A DNA stretch of 54,708 nt from Clostridium celatum DSM 1785 (GCF_000320405.1 NZ_KB291626.1:1-54708); one strand, 5' to 3'. Positions 24,857 through 34,927 are shown, counted from the stretch's first letter. Notes: generated from the letters alone by a model not told the origin. A program made the numbers and translations.

Positions 24857-25879
24857 GTGTATACTTTATACCAATGGATTCTTTTATTTTACATTTATTG
24901 CTTCGCTGGTTGGGTTTGGGAATCGGCTTATGTATCAATAAAACTTCATAAGTGGATAAATCGTGGATTTTTAAAAGGCCCATTTTTACCCATTTATGGA
25001 TCAGGAGCAATAGTTGTATTAATTTCAACAGTTTTAATAAAAAAATATACTATTTTAGTATTCATTATTGGAATGATTTCAGCAACTATATTAGAATATA
25101 TTACAGGAGCCATAATGGAAAAGTTATTTCATGTTAGATATTGGGATTATAGTGAAAAGAAATTTAATATAAATGGATATATATGTTTAGTGTCTTCTCT
25201 AGCGTGGGGTTTTTTTTCACTAGCTTTAGTATATTTAGTAAATCCGTTAATAGAGCCCTTTATTATTAGTATATCTGACAAAATAATAGAAGTAATTGTA
25301 TATGTTATAACTATATTTGTTACAATTGATGCAGTTCAAGCTTTTAATAATGCAATGGATTTAAAAAATGTTTTAGTTAAAATAACGGAAAGAAACGAAC
25401 GTATATATATTATACGAAAGAGACTAGAAGTTGTTGAGGCTTTTATTAATAGTGATGTTAAGGAACTACAAGGCAAATTAATGGATAAGTTAACATTACA
25501 ACAAGAGAAAAATTTAAGTAAAAAAGAAACTAAAAAACAAATTATTGAAAAATGTATTAAGAGTAATTTGGCTACAACAGAGGAGAGGATAATAGAATTA
25601 GTAGAAAGAGTATCCAAATATGTAACTAATATTGATAAGATATTTTCGAAAGAAATTACAAACAAAAGCTATTTAAAAGAAGAGTTTTTAGAGTATTTAG
25701 ATAAGCTAAAGAGGGATGAGAGTTATATTCATAACACGGAGAATAGAACATATTTAAATTGCATTAATATGTTACGTAGGAATCCAAGCGTTAAGGCAAG
25801 AGAACATGAAGAAGCAATGGAAGAATTAAAAAAAATCAATGAAAGTTTTGAAAAAAATATAAATAACAAAAGAATTTAA
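24857..25879 (+). CDS. putative ABC-transporter permease of the CmpB family
   Basis: This 340-residue protein has an N-terminal membrane half (about 1-165, five helices) with the CmpB-family pattern CFAGWVWESAYV, RGFLKGPFLPIYGSGA, EYITGAIMEKLFHVRYWDYS and the INGYICLVSSLAWG segment. A long, highly charged, probably coiled-coil cytoplasmic C-terminus (about 175-335) follows. The family is annotated as a putative ABC-transporter permease, but no ATPase is nearby and the function is unproven. The start is a GTG at 24857 behind GGAGGGGAG. It lies 11 bases before the FliB-like gene, so the two are probably co-transcribed. Confidence 0.8.
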   Translation: MYTLYQWILLFYIYCFAGWVWESAYVSIKLHKWINRGFLKGPFLPIYGSGAIVVLISTVLIKKYTILVFIIGMISATILEYITGAIMEKLFHVRYWDYSEKKFNINGYICLVSSLAWGFFSLALVYLVNPLIEPFIISISDKIIEVIVYVITIFVTIDAVQAFNNAMDLKNVLVKITERNERIYIIRKRLEVVEAFINSDVKELQGKLMDKLTLQQEKNLSKKETKKQIIEKCIKSNLATTEERIIELVERVSKYVTNIDKIFSKEITNKSYLKEEFLEYLDKLKRDESYIHNTENRTYLNCINMLRRNPSVKAREHEEAMEELKKINESFEKNINNKRI

Positions 25880-25890
25880 TGAGGTAAATA

Positions 25891-27135
25891 ATGGAATGTA
25901 AGGTTAAAAAGAGATATGCAGCATATTTTGAAAAATTTAAATGTATAGGCGGAAAATGTAGTGATAGTTGTTGTGTTGGATGGAATATAGATATAGATAA
26001 AATAACATTTAAAAGATATTTTAAAGTTAAAGATACAGAAATGAGAAAAATGTTTCAAAAGAATGTTCAAAATAATGAGAGATGTAGTAGTGAGGATGTT
26101 GATTATGGAATAGTTAAATTAAAAAAGGATAAGAGATGTCCTTTCTTAGATAAAAAAAACTACTGTATTATTCATTCAAAATTAGGTGAAGATTATCTCT
26201 CAAATGTTTGCACATGTTTTCCGAGAGTTACTAATAAGGTAAATGATACTTATGAGATGTCTCTTGATGTGGCATGCCCAGAAGCTGCAAGACTTATTTT
26301 ATTAAATGAAGAGGGAATAAGATTTGTAAGTAAAGAAGAAAAACTAGGAAAATATATAATATCAGCACAAGTAGATACAACATTGAAGGAAGTTAAAAAC
26401 ACTCCATTAAAATATTTTAAGGAAGTAAGAGATTTTTGCATAGAAATAATTCAAAATAGGCAATTTAAACTAAGTGAAAGGCTTTATGTTTTAGGAGATT
26501 TTATAAATAAACTAGATGATGGCTTTGAGAATAATTCAAATGAGATAGTTAAATTTATAAATGAATATGATGTTAAAACAACACTTAAAGAGTATAAAGA
26601 TGAAGATATAAATTCCTTATTAGGAAATAGCAATATGAATTACATCATACAAATTAACTTTTTTATGAAGATGCTTAAAATTTTAAAAGTAGATAAGGAA
26701 ATCGAAAGTGTTTCTTTCAAAAATTATACAGAAACAATGTTAAATGGGTATAATATTCAGGATGACGAATCTATAAGTAAAAATTCACATTTATATATAA
26801 AGGCATTTAAAGAGTATGAATATATTTTAGAAAATAAATATGACTATATATTTGAAAATTATTTAGTTAATTATATATATAATAATATGTTTCCTTTTAA
26901 TGAAGTAATATCATTATTTGATACTTATATAATGTTATTAATGAGAGTTAGCTTTATTAAATTTTACTTAGTAGGATTATATTTAAATGGTGAGGATAAT
27001 GATAACAAAAAAATAGCTGAATTTATACAAGTGTTTTCAAAAACCATTGAACATCATAAAAGTTTTTTAATGGATTCTTTAGCATATATAAAGAGAAATG
27101 AACTTAATAATATAGAATTTGCCAAGATGCTTTGA
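25891..27135 (+). CDS. fliB: FliB-type lysine-N-methylase
   Basis: This 414-residue protein has the N-terminal cysteine-rich signature of FliB: CIGGKCSDSCCVGWNI, RCPFLDKKNYCIIH, LGEDYLSNVCTCFPR and DVACPEAARL. These cysteines suggest a metal or Fe-S site, as in radical or metal-dependent methylases. FliB methylates surface lysines of flagellin in Salmonella. Here no flagellin or flagellar gene is in the window, and the partner is a CmpB-like membrane protein 11 bases upstream, so the substrate may be different. GAGGTAAATA precedes the ATG. Confidence 0.85.
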   Translation: MECKVKKRYAAYFEKFKCIGGKCSDSCCVGWNIDIDKITFKRYFKVKDTEMRKMFQKNVQNNERCSSEDVDYGIVKLKKDKRCPFLDKKNYCIIHSKLGEDYLSNVCTCFPRVTNKVNDTYEMSLDVACPEAARLILLNEEGIRFVSKEEKLGKYIISAQVDTTLKEVKNTPLKYFKEVRDFCIEIIQNRQFKLSERLYVLGDFINKLDDGFENNSNEIVKFINEYDVKTTLKEYKDEDINSLLGNSNMNYIIQINFFMKMLKILKVDKEIESVSFKNYTETMLNGYNIQDDESISKNSHLYIKAFKEYEYILENKYDYIFENYLVNYIYNNMFPFNEVISLFDTYIMLLMRVSFIKFYLVGLYLNGEDNDNKKIAEFIQVFSKTIEHHKSFLMDSLAYIKRNELNNIEFAKML

Positions 27136-27179
27136 TAAGAAGTTTTTATAATAAAATAATAAATTTAATATAATAATTA

Positions 27180-27208
27180 TTGACTTGGAATTATTTATAT
27201 TAGATAAT
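27180..27208 (+). promoter_or_regulatory. promoter of the T-box leader
   Basis: TTGACT (27180-27185), a 17-base spacer and GATAAT (27203-27208), about 45 bases after the preceding gene. Confidence 0.7.
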
Positions 27209-27214
27209 ATTATA

Positions 27215-27535
27215 AAAGAAAATAGAAGTAAATTTAAAGATAATGATAAGGAGTAGTACTTAAATATATTATTTTTAGAGAGCTAAGGGTTGGTGAGACT
27301 TAGTAATAATAATTTAAAGAAGCAGCCTTTGAATCGCTTACTGAGAACTAAGAATTTTTCTTAATGTAGGTAAAGCCGTATTTTCCTAACGTTAAAAGGA
27401 ATAAAACATTATAATTATTATATATATAATAATTATAAAAGTTTTTACTGAGTGAGTAAAGAAATTTACTTATTAGGGTGGTACCGCGGAATAATAGCTT
27501 CGTCCCTTTTTATGGGGATGGGGCTTTTTTTATTA
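27215..27535 (+). promoter_or_regulatory. T-box riboswitch, specifier probably GCA (Ala)
   Basis: The leader has the T-box hallmarks: the GGAGTAGTA segment, the AGAGAGCTAAGGGTTGGTGA block in the apical part of stem I, the conserved antiterminator T-box AGGGTGGTACCGCGG (27475-27489), and a terminator formed by AGCTTCGTCCC and GGGATGGGGCT followed by seven T (about 27497-27532). The stem TTAAATATATTATT/AATAATAATTTAA places GAAGCAGCC on the 3' side of the specifier loop, so the codon after GAA reads GCA, alanine. The UGGU bulge fits a tRNA with discriminator A, as tRNA-Ala has. Uncharged tRNA would switch on the Lrp and aminotransferase genes. T-box identity is firm; the specifier reading is moderate. 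Confidence 0.93.
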
Positions 27536-27611
27536 CTTAGAAATTAGGAGTTTCTATATTAACTACTAATCAAAAGCAATTAATTTGAAACTAATTTTTG
27601 GAGGGTTATTT

Positions 27612-28094
27612 ATGGAAGAAATTTTAGAGATTTTGGAACAAAATAGTAGATATAGCGATGAGCAAATAGCAGTAATGGCAGGAAAAACAGTAGAGGAAGT
27701 TAGAGAAGCTATTAGAGATTATGAAGAAAAGAGTATAATAGCGGGATATACTACTCTTATAAATTGGGAAAATACAGGTAAAGAAACAGTTACAGCTCTT
27801 ATTGAAGTAAAGATAACACCTCAAAGAGGAGAAGGTTTTGATAAGGTAGCTGAAAGAATATATAAATTCGATCAAGTTAAGGCATGTTATTTAATGTCTT
27901 CAGGTGGATTTGATCTTACAGTAATAGTAGAAGGAAAAACTATGAAGGAAGTTGCAATGTTTGTATCTCAAAAATTAGCTATTCAAGATAATGTAATTGG
28001 AACAGCTACACATTTTGTATTAAAGAAATATAAGGATCATGGAACTATATTTAAAGAAAAGAAGGGTCCAAATAGGGAGGTAATATTTATATGA
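27612..28094 (+). CDS. Lrp/AsnC-family regulator
   Basis: This 160-residue protein has an N-terminal helix-turn-helix (SDEQIAVMAGKTVEEVREAIRDYEEKSIIAGYTTLI) and a C-terminal RAM/AsnC ligand domain (about 65-145) that binds amino acids. The ATG at 27612 follows GGAGGG at the right spacing; an in-frame start at 27585 would lie upstream of that site. It overlaps the aminotransferase gene by four bases (ATGA), so the two are translationally coupled and lie under the T-box. Probably a local or autoregulatory sensor of the amino acid handled by the aminotransferase. Confidence 0.9.
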   Translation: MEEILEILEQNSRYSDEQIAVMAGKTVEEVREAIRDYEEKSIIAGYTTLINWENTGKETVTALIEVKITPQRGEGFDKVAERIYKFDQVKACYLMSSGGFDLTVIVEGKTMKEVAMFVSQKLAIQDNVIGTATHFVLKKYKDHGTIFKEKKGPNREVIFI

Positions 28095-29266
28095 TATTAG
28101 AAAATATGATAAGAAAAGAAGTAAGAGAGATGCCTCCTTCAGGTATACGAAAGTATTTTGATATAGTTAATGAAATGGAAGGTGTAATATCTTTAGGGGT
28201 AGGTGAGCCAGATTTTGTTACTCCTTGGAATGTAAGAGAAGCTGGAATATATTCATTGGAGCAGGGTGATACTCATTATTCTTCTAATGCAGGGTTTATA
28301 GAACTTAGAGAAGAAATAGCAAAATATTTATATAGAAAATTTGATTTAAAATATGATCCAAAGGATGAAATATTAGTAACAGTTGGTGGAAGTGAAGGGA
28401 TAGATATAGCACTTAGAGCGTTAGTTGGACCTGGTGATGAGGTAATAATTCCAGAGCCGAGTTTTGTTGCATATAAGGGATGTACAGCTTTTACAGGAGC
28501 AACATCTAAAATAATTAATCTTAAAGCAGAAAATGACTTTAAATTAACAGCACAAGAGCTGGAAGCGGCTATTACTGAAAAAACAAAGGTTGTTATCATT
28601 CCGTTCCCTAATAATCCAACAGGTGCAATAATGACTAGGGAAGAATTAGCTCCACTTGTTAAAGTATTAAAAGATAAGGATATAATAGTAATTTCAGATG
28701 AAATTTATGCAGAATTATCTTATGATAAACAACATGTATCTATAGCAAGTTTTCCAGAAATTAAAGAGAAGACTCTTGTTATAAATGGATTCTCTAAGTC
28801 TTATGCAATGACTGGATGGAGACTTGGATATATCTGTGGACATCCGGTACTTTTAGATGCCATGAAAAAGATCCATCAATATGCAATAATGTGCTCACCA
28901 ACAACAGCACAATTTGCAGCTATTGAAGCTTTGAGAAATGGTGATGAAAGTGTTAATAAAATGGTGAAAGAATATAATAGAAGAAGAAGAGTTCTAGTTG
29001 ATGGATTTAGAAAATTAGGTTTAGATTGCTTTGAACCACTTGGAGCATTTTATGTATTCCCTTGTATTAAATCTACTGGGTTAACATCAGATGAATTCTG
29101 TGAAAGACTTTTATTAAAAGAAAAGGTGCTTGCAGTGCCAGGAAATGCTTTTGGAGAATGTGGAGAAGGATTTATTAGAGCATGTTATGCTTCTTCTATG
29201 GAAAATATAATAGAAGCTCTTAAACGAATTGAAAAATTCTTGAATGAAGAAGTTAAAAAATGCTAA
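28091..29266 (+). CDS. PLP-dependent class I/II aminotransferase
   Basis: This 391-residue enzyme has fold-type I hallmarks: GVGEPDFVTPWNV, THYSSNAGFIELR, the NNPTGA substrate loop, ISDEIYAEL (PLP ring Asp) and the PLP Schiff-base Lys236 in GFSKSYAMTGWRLGY, with the final Arg region near FIRACYAS. It resembles the aspartate/alanine/aromatic aminotransferase group often paired with Lrp regulators in clostridia. The T-box specifier suggests alanine metabolism, but specificity cannot be read from sequence. Cytosolic. Confidence 0.92.
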   Translation: MILENMIRKEVREMPPSGIRKYFDIVNEMEGVISLGVGEPDFVTPWNVREAGIYSLEQGDTHYSSNAGFIELREEIAKYLYRKFDLKYDPKDEILVTVGGSEGIDIALRALVGPGDEVIIPEPSFVAYKGCTAFTGATSKIINLKAENDFKLTAQELEAAITEKTKVVIIPFPNNPTGAIMTREELAPLVKVLKDKDIIVISDEIYAELSYDKQHVSIASFPEIKEKTLVINGFSKSYAMTGWRLGYICGHPVLLDAMKKIHQYAIMCSPTTAQFAAIEALRNGDESVNKMVKEYNRRRRVLVDGFRKLGLDCFEPLGAFYVFPCIKSTGLTSDEFCERLLLKEKVLAVPGNAFGECGEGFIRACYASSMENIIEALKRIEKFLNEEVKKC

Positions 29267-29327
29267 TTAATACTTATTTGAAATAGCACAAAATAGAATA
29301 GTGTTTTATATGAATGTTGATTTGAAA

Positions 29328-29368
29328 ATACAGAAATGAATATTAAATTTATTTCTGTATTTTTTTTG
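29328..29368 (+). terminator. intrinsic terminator of the Lrp-aminotransferase unit
   Basis: ATACAGAAAT (29328-29337) pairs perfectly with ATTTCTGTAT (29351-29360), followed by eight T. Confidence 0.88.
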
Positions 29369-29380
29369 TAATAAAAGGTA

Positions 29381-29411
29381 TTGACATAAAGTTAACTTTA
29401 CCCTGTAAGAT
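29381..29411 (+). promoter_or_regulatory. MerR-type promoter with 19-bp spacer
   Basis: TTGACA (29381-29386) and TAAGAT (29406-29411) are separated by 19 bases instead of 17, and the spacer contains the 14-bp perfect palindrome TAAAGTTAACTTTA (29387-29400). This is the arrangement at which MerR-family activators twist DNA to switch on a promoter. A MerR gene is the second gene of the operon. Confidence 0.8.
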
Positions 29412-29505
29412 AAATTTGTTGATTAAATTTAAGAAGATAATAAAATAAATTTTTTTAAGTTTTAGTAAAAATTAAATTATATGACAGTATATTAACAGGG
29501 TAAAT

Positions 29506-31272
29506 ATGGAAGGTAATATCTTAAATAAAATAAATGAGCCAAAGGATTTAAAAATCCTTAATAATGAAGAATTAAATTTATTAGGAGGAGAAATTAGAGA
29601 AGTATTAATTAAGAAAGTAAGTACAACAGGTGGACATTTTGGACCTAATTTAGGAATGATTGAAGCAACTATTGCATTACATTATGTATTTAACTCACCA
29701 ATAGATAAAATAGTTTATGATGTTTCACACCAATCATATCCACATAAGATTTTAACAGGAAGAAAAGAAGCATTTATTAATCCAGAAAAGTTTTCAACTA
29801 TAACAGGATATACATCTCAACATGAAAGTGAACATGATTTCTTTACAGTAGGTCATACTTCAACTTCAGTTAGCTTAGCTTGTGGATTAGCTAAGGCTAG
29901 AGATGTAAAAGGTACTAAGGAAAATATTATTGCTGTAATTGGAGATGGTTCTCTAAGTGGTGGAGAAGCTTATGAAGGGTTAAATAATGCAGCAGACTCA
30001 GGAAAAAATATAATAATAGTAGTAAATGATAATGATATGTCTATTGCAGAAAATCATGGTGGATTATACAAAAACTTAGCAGAGCTTAGAAAAACAAATG
30101 GAATGGCAGAAAATAATTTGTTTAAAGCACTAGGGTTTGAATATCATTATGTAGAAGAAGGAAACAATATTCAAGCGTTAATAGAAGTGTTCAATGAGGT
30201 AAAAGATACAAATCATCCAGTTGTAGTTCATATTCACACCATTAAAGGTAAAGGATACGAAGAAGCAGAAAAAAATAAAGAGGCTTTTCATTGGGTAATG
30301 CCATTTAATTTAGAAAATAAAGAACAAGGTATAATTGATTTTCCGGAAAGTTACACTGATATTGGAGGAAAGTTTTTAGTTGAAAAAGCTAAAGAGGATA
30401 AAAAAATTGTAGCAATAACAGCAGCAACGCCAGGACCTGTTGGATTAAATTATTTTAGAGGAGAAGAAAGTCTTAAAGAACAATATGTGGATGTAGGAAT
30501 AGCAGAAGAGCATGCAATAGCATTTGCATCAGGAATAGCATCACAAGGAGGAAAACCAGTAGTATCATTATTAAGTTCATTTATTCAAAGGACATATGAC
30601 CAATTATCACAAGACCTTGCAATAAATAACAATCCTGCACTTATAATGGTTTCTTGGGCTGGAATAAATGGGGGAGATGTTACACATTTAGGAGTGTTCG
30701 ATATACCATTAATATCTAATATACCTAATATAGTATATTTAGCTCCTACAAATAAGGAAGAATATCTTGCTATGATGGAATGGGGAATAGAGCAAAAGAA
30801 TCATCCAGTAGCTATACGTGTACCAAATGGGGATGTTATATCAACAGGAATTAAGGTTGAAGCAAGCTTTAATAAATTAAATGTTTATGAAAAAACTATA
30901 GATGGAAGTGATGTTGCAATTATTGGACTTGGTTCATTTTATGAACTAGGAAAAAGAGTTCACGAAAAATTAAAGAATGAAAGTGGTATAAATGCTACAT
31001 TAATAAATCCTAGATTTATTACAGGAATTGATAAAGAGTTATTAACAGAACTACTAGATAATCATAAGTTAGTAGTTACTTTAGAGGATGGAATTCTTGA
31101 TGGTGGTTTTGGTGAAAAAATTACTAGATTCTATGGAGATAAAGAAATTAAGGTATTAAATTTTGGCGCAACAAAGGAATTTACTGATAGGGTACCATTA
31201 GAAGAATTATACGAAAGATACCATTTAACCGAAGAATTAATTGTTGGTGATATTAAAAATATATTGAAATAA
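29506..31272 (+). CDS. DXS-like transketolase-family enzyme (divergent paralogue)
   Basis: This 588-residue thiamine-diphosphate enzyme has the domain order of 1-deoxy-D-xylulose-5-phosphate synthase. Matches include GGHFGPNLG, VSHQSYPHKILTGR, the ThDP motif GDGSLSGGEAYEGLNNA...VVNDNDMSI, the pyrimidine-domain VGIAEEHAIAFASG and the transketolase C-terminal domain (about 450-580). It departs from true DXS in places: the usual IDGH segment reads VEEGNN and the substrate-binding YPRG region reads RVPNG. It may therefore use another acceptor or be a specialised copy beside a housekeeping dxs. The gene precedes a MerR regulator by 41 bases and lies behind a MerR-type promoter. The ribosome site is weak (AGGGTAAAT). 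The 95 bases between promoter and start hold nothing else recognisable. Confidence 0.78.
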   Translation: MEGNILNKINEPKDLKILNNEELNLLGGEIREVLIKKVSTTGGHFGPNLGMIEATIALHYVFNSPIDKIVYDVSHQSYPHKILTGRKEAFINPEKFSTITGYTSQHESEHDFFTVGHTSTSVSLACGLAKARDVKGTKENIIAVIGDGSLSGGEAYEGLNNAADSGKNIIIVVNDNDMSIAENHGGLYKNLAELRKTNGMAENNLFKALGFEYHYVEEGNNIQALIEVFNEVKDTNHPVVVHIHTIKGKGYEEAEKNKEAFHWVMPFNLENKEQGIIDFPESYTDIGGKFLVEKAKEDKKIVAITAATPGPVGLNYFRGEESLKEQYVDVGIAEEHAIAFASGIASQGGKPVVSLLSSFIQRTYDQLSQDLAINNNPALIMVSWAGINGGDVTHLGVFDIPLISNIPNIVYLAPTNKEEYLAMMEWGIEQKNHPVAIRVPNGDVISTGIKVEASFNKLNVYEKTIDGSDVAIIGLGSFYELGKRVHEKLKNESGINATLINPRFITGIDKELLTELLDNHKLVVTLEDGILDGGFGEKITRFYGDKEIKVLNFGATKEFTDRVPLEELYERYHLTEELIVGDIKNILK

Positions 31273-31313
31273 TAACTATTATAATAAAATACCTTAAAGG
31301 AAGGTGTAGTTAT

Positions 31314-31706
31314 ATGATATATACAATTAAGCAGGTAGCGGAAATTATGGGAGTTTCAGTACCAACGCTACGATATTATGATAAAGAAGGGCTACTGCCC
31401 TTTATTGAAAGAAAGGAAAATGGAACTCGTTTATTTAAAGAATCAGATTTAAAGACTTTAGAAATAATATCGTGTATGAAGAAATCTGGAATGCCTATAA
31501 AAGATATTAAGGTGTTTATTGATATGTGTATAGAAGGGGATAGCACTTTAGAAAATCGCTTAGATATATTTATTAAAAGAAAAGAAGTTGTTAAGGAACA
31601 AATGGAAGAGCTCAATAAAATAATGGATGTAATTGAACATAAAATTTCATACTATGAAAAAGCTGTTAAGGCAGGAACAGAAGAAATTCATAAAAAAATA
31701 ATATAA
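31314..31706 (+). CDS. MerR-family regulator
   Basis: This 130-residue protein has an N-terminal MerR winged helix (YTIKQVAEIMGVSVPTLRYYDKEGLLPF with the wing NGTRLFKESDL), a connecting segment with SGMPIKDIKVFIDMC, and a C-terminal coiled-coil dimerisation helix. There is no effector domain. It contains two cysteines (near residues 58 and 89), as some thiol- or electrophile-sensing members do. It is co-transcribed with the DXS-like gene and probably acts on their common 19-bp-spacer promoter, giving autoregulation. AAGGAAGG precedes the ATG. Confidence 0.9.
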   Translation: MIYTIKQVAEIMGVSVPTLRYYDKEGLLPFIERKENGTRLFKESDLKTLEIISCMKKSGMPIKDIKVFIDMCIEGDSTLENRLDIFIKRKEVVKEQMEELNKIMDVIEHKISYYEKAVKAGTEEIHKKII

Positions 31707-31731
31707 ATTTAAAAGTAAAAAGTTAATTAAT

Positions 31732-31791
31732 AATAGTAGAGTAGAGTTAAATTATTACGATAATTATAATCTATTCTACTATTTTTTTAGC
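31732..31791 (+). terminator. intrinsic terminator after merR
   Basis: AATAGTAGAGTAGA (31732-31745) pairs with TCTATTCTACTATT (31770-31783) with one wobble pair, followed by TTTTT. The remaining 200 bases up to the GH1 gene hold only its promoter. Confidence 0.82.
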
Positions 31792-31944
31792 ATAAGATTA
31801 AAATTGCTTTATTAAGCGATAGATATGGTTAGTTGCAATTGTTCATATTATGAATAATTATGATTAAATAATATCGAAAATAAGAATATAAGTGATGGTA
31901 TTAAAATAAATATTCTTTAAATGAACTATTAACAAAGAAAAAAC

Positions 31945-31973
31945 TTGATTTTTGCTCAAAAAATGGATAAAAT
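31945..31973 (+). promoter_or_regulatory. promoter of the GH1 gene
   Basis: TTGATT (31945-31950), a 17-base spacer and TAAAAT (31968-31973), 40 bases before the start codon. I see no antiterminator hairpin in this leader. Confidence 0.55.
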
Positions 31974-32006
31974 AAAATCATAAACTATGAATTTGTTGGG
32001 AGGTAA

Positions 32007-33467
<1,461 letters not shown>

Positions 33468-33508
33468 AATAAATGAACTTATAGGTTTGATTTGATATAA
33501 AATACATC

Positions 33509-33556
33509 ACTGCGATATAAATCAGTATATAAGATTTATATCGTAGTTGTATTTTT
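33509..33556. terminator. hairpin between the convergent GH1 and LysR genes
   Basis: ACTGCGATATAAATC (33509-33523) pairs with GATTTATATCGTAGT (33533-33547) with one wobble; downstream is TATTTTTAA. The 3' arm overlaps the last codons of the LysR gene. Confidence 0.75.
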
Positions 33557-34419
33557 AATTAAATAATTTTTAAATTCATTTTCTATTTTAGATAATTTTT
33601 TATTTTTCAAATGAACCAAACATAAATTACTAGATATTTTTTCCTTTATAAGTACAATAGAAATATTCGTTTTATCAAAGCACTCAACGGTTTTCCTCAT
33701 AAGTGGTGAAATTCCCATTCCAGCAACGACAAGTCCTAATATTTTTTCTATTCTACTATTAAAACAAACTACATTAGGTTCGAATGAAAACTTTTTACAC
33801 TGGCTAACAAAAAAATCATAAACTCCAGAGTTTTTTCCTAAAGAAATAAAATTTTCATTTGATAATTCTGAAATAGAAACATATTTCTTTTTTGAAAGAG
33901 GGTGAGTTTTAGGGACAATTAGTACAAGTTCATCTTGAGCTAATTGTGTAATATCTAAATTTGAATAATCTAATGTATCACTTCTTAAAAAGGCAAAATC
34001 TATTTTTTGAGATAACAACAAATTAAGTATTTCAGAATGTTCACCTTCGTGAAAAATTAATTGTAAATCTGTAACTTCGCTACTAAAGCGTCCAATAAGA
34101 TTAGCAATGTTATATTGATTTATTACTGGAATATAGCCAATAGACAATTTAGGAAAAGAAGAAGTGAATTTATTCATATCAATTAATAATTCATCGTAGT
34201 TATTAACTATATTTAAAGAATATTTTTTTAAAGTAATTCCAGCATCAGTTAAATTAATATGCCTAGTACATCTTTCAAAAAGTACACAGTTAAGTTCTAC
34301 TTCTAATTTTTTATATGTTTAGATAATGAAGATTGAGATATACATAATTCTTCAGCAGCTAAGGAAAAACTATTATATTTTTCTACACTTAAGAAGTATT
34401 TTAAACTTTCTATGTTCAT
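33536..34419 (-). pseudogene. LysR-family regulator with a single-base frameshift
   Basis: The start at 34419 opens a perfect LysR N-terminus (NIESLKYFLSVEKYNSFSLA, then AAEELCISQSSLSKHIK), which runs into a stop after about 35 residues at an A6 run (T6 at 34307-34312 on the plus strand). One more A restores KKLEVELNCVLFERCTRH and the full effector-binding domain (SIGYIPV..., about 90-290). As printed, only an internal start at 34177 could make the C-terminal part, without its DNA-binding domain. It is divergent from the ubiX-remnant/ubiD genes and would regulate them. The domain is otherwise well preserved. Confidence 0.85.
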
Positions 34420-34497
34420 AAGTTAATCACCGTCATTTCTATAAGATACTTATATTATATCATGATAGTAATTAATTTATTGAAAGAGCTTTAATAC

Positions 34498-34516
34498 TTA
34501 TTCCAAATTGGAATAA
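34498..34516. promoter_or_regulatory. 9-1-9 palindrome, probable LysR operator
   Basis: TTATTCCAAATTGGAATAA is a perfect palindrome around one central base, 79 bases upstream of the LysR start and on the side of the ubiD transcript. It contains the T-N11-A type symmetry of LysR sites. Confidence 0.55.
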
Positions 34517-34688
34517 AAATATATCAATTAAGGAATTGTTATTAGAGGATAGGCTAAATATAATTTCAGTATATAGTAGTAACTTTAAAAATCTTTTTAA
34601 TAATAGGAAAATTTAAAATGATAAAAATAGAACGTAATTATAAAAGTATAAATATAAAATTAGAAGTAATATTCGATAGGAATAATTT

Positions 34689-34821
34689 ATGTGTATTAAT
34701 ATAGATGATATATTAAAGTAATACATAGATGGTTCTTACCGACTATTGCAATGAAATTTTCCGAGAATTAAAAGTTGAATTTTTTAAAGTTGCTACTAAT
34801 AAAATTGATGTTAAAAAATGA
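34689..34821 (+). pseudogene. remnant of a short gene upstream of ubiX
   Basis: AGGAAT before ATG 34689 starts MCINIDDILK, which stops at once. In another frame, from 34729, a 30-residue stretch (VLTDYCNEIFRELKVEFFKV...) ends at TGA 34819, overlapping the ubiX ATG as ATGA. The coupling and protein-like composition suggest the tail of a decayed gene. I do not recognise the family. The rest of the 500-base gap (34420-34919) holds only the LysR operator and the ubiX remnant. Confidence 0.35.
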
Positions 34822-34927
34822 ATTTAATTATAGGAATTACGGGGACAACAGCTACTGTAAAGTATTAGATTGATTTAATATAGATATAGGAAATGATTTA
34901 AGATGGAGAGAAAAAGAGTATGAATAA
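34818..34927 (+). pseudogene. ubiX: ubiX (flavin prenyltransferase) reduced to its two ends
   Basis: ATG 34818 begins MNLIIGITGTTATVK, the N-terminal Rossmann strand and glycine loop of UbiX/Pad1 proteins (usual form LIVGITGASG). After a junction near 34863 the frame changes and the typical UbiX C-terminus follows (LD, a stop in place of Leu, then FNIDIGNDLRWREKEYE), ending at TAA 34925-34927. About 150 central residues are missing. The stop overlaps the ubiD start by eight bases, as in an intact ubiX-ubiD pair. UbiX makes the prenylated flavin that UbiD needs, so ubiD here must rely on another copy. Confidence 0.72.
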
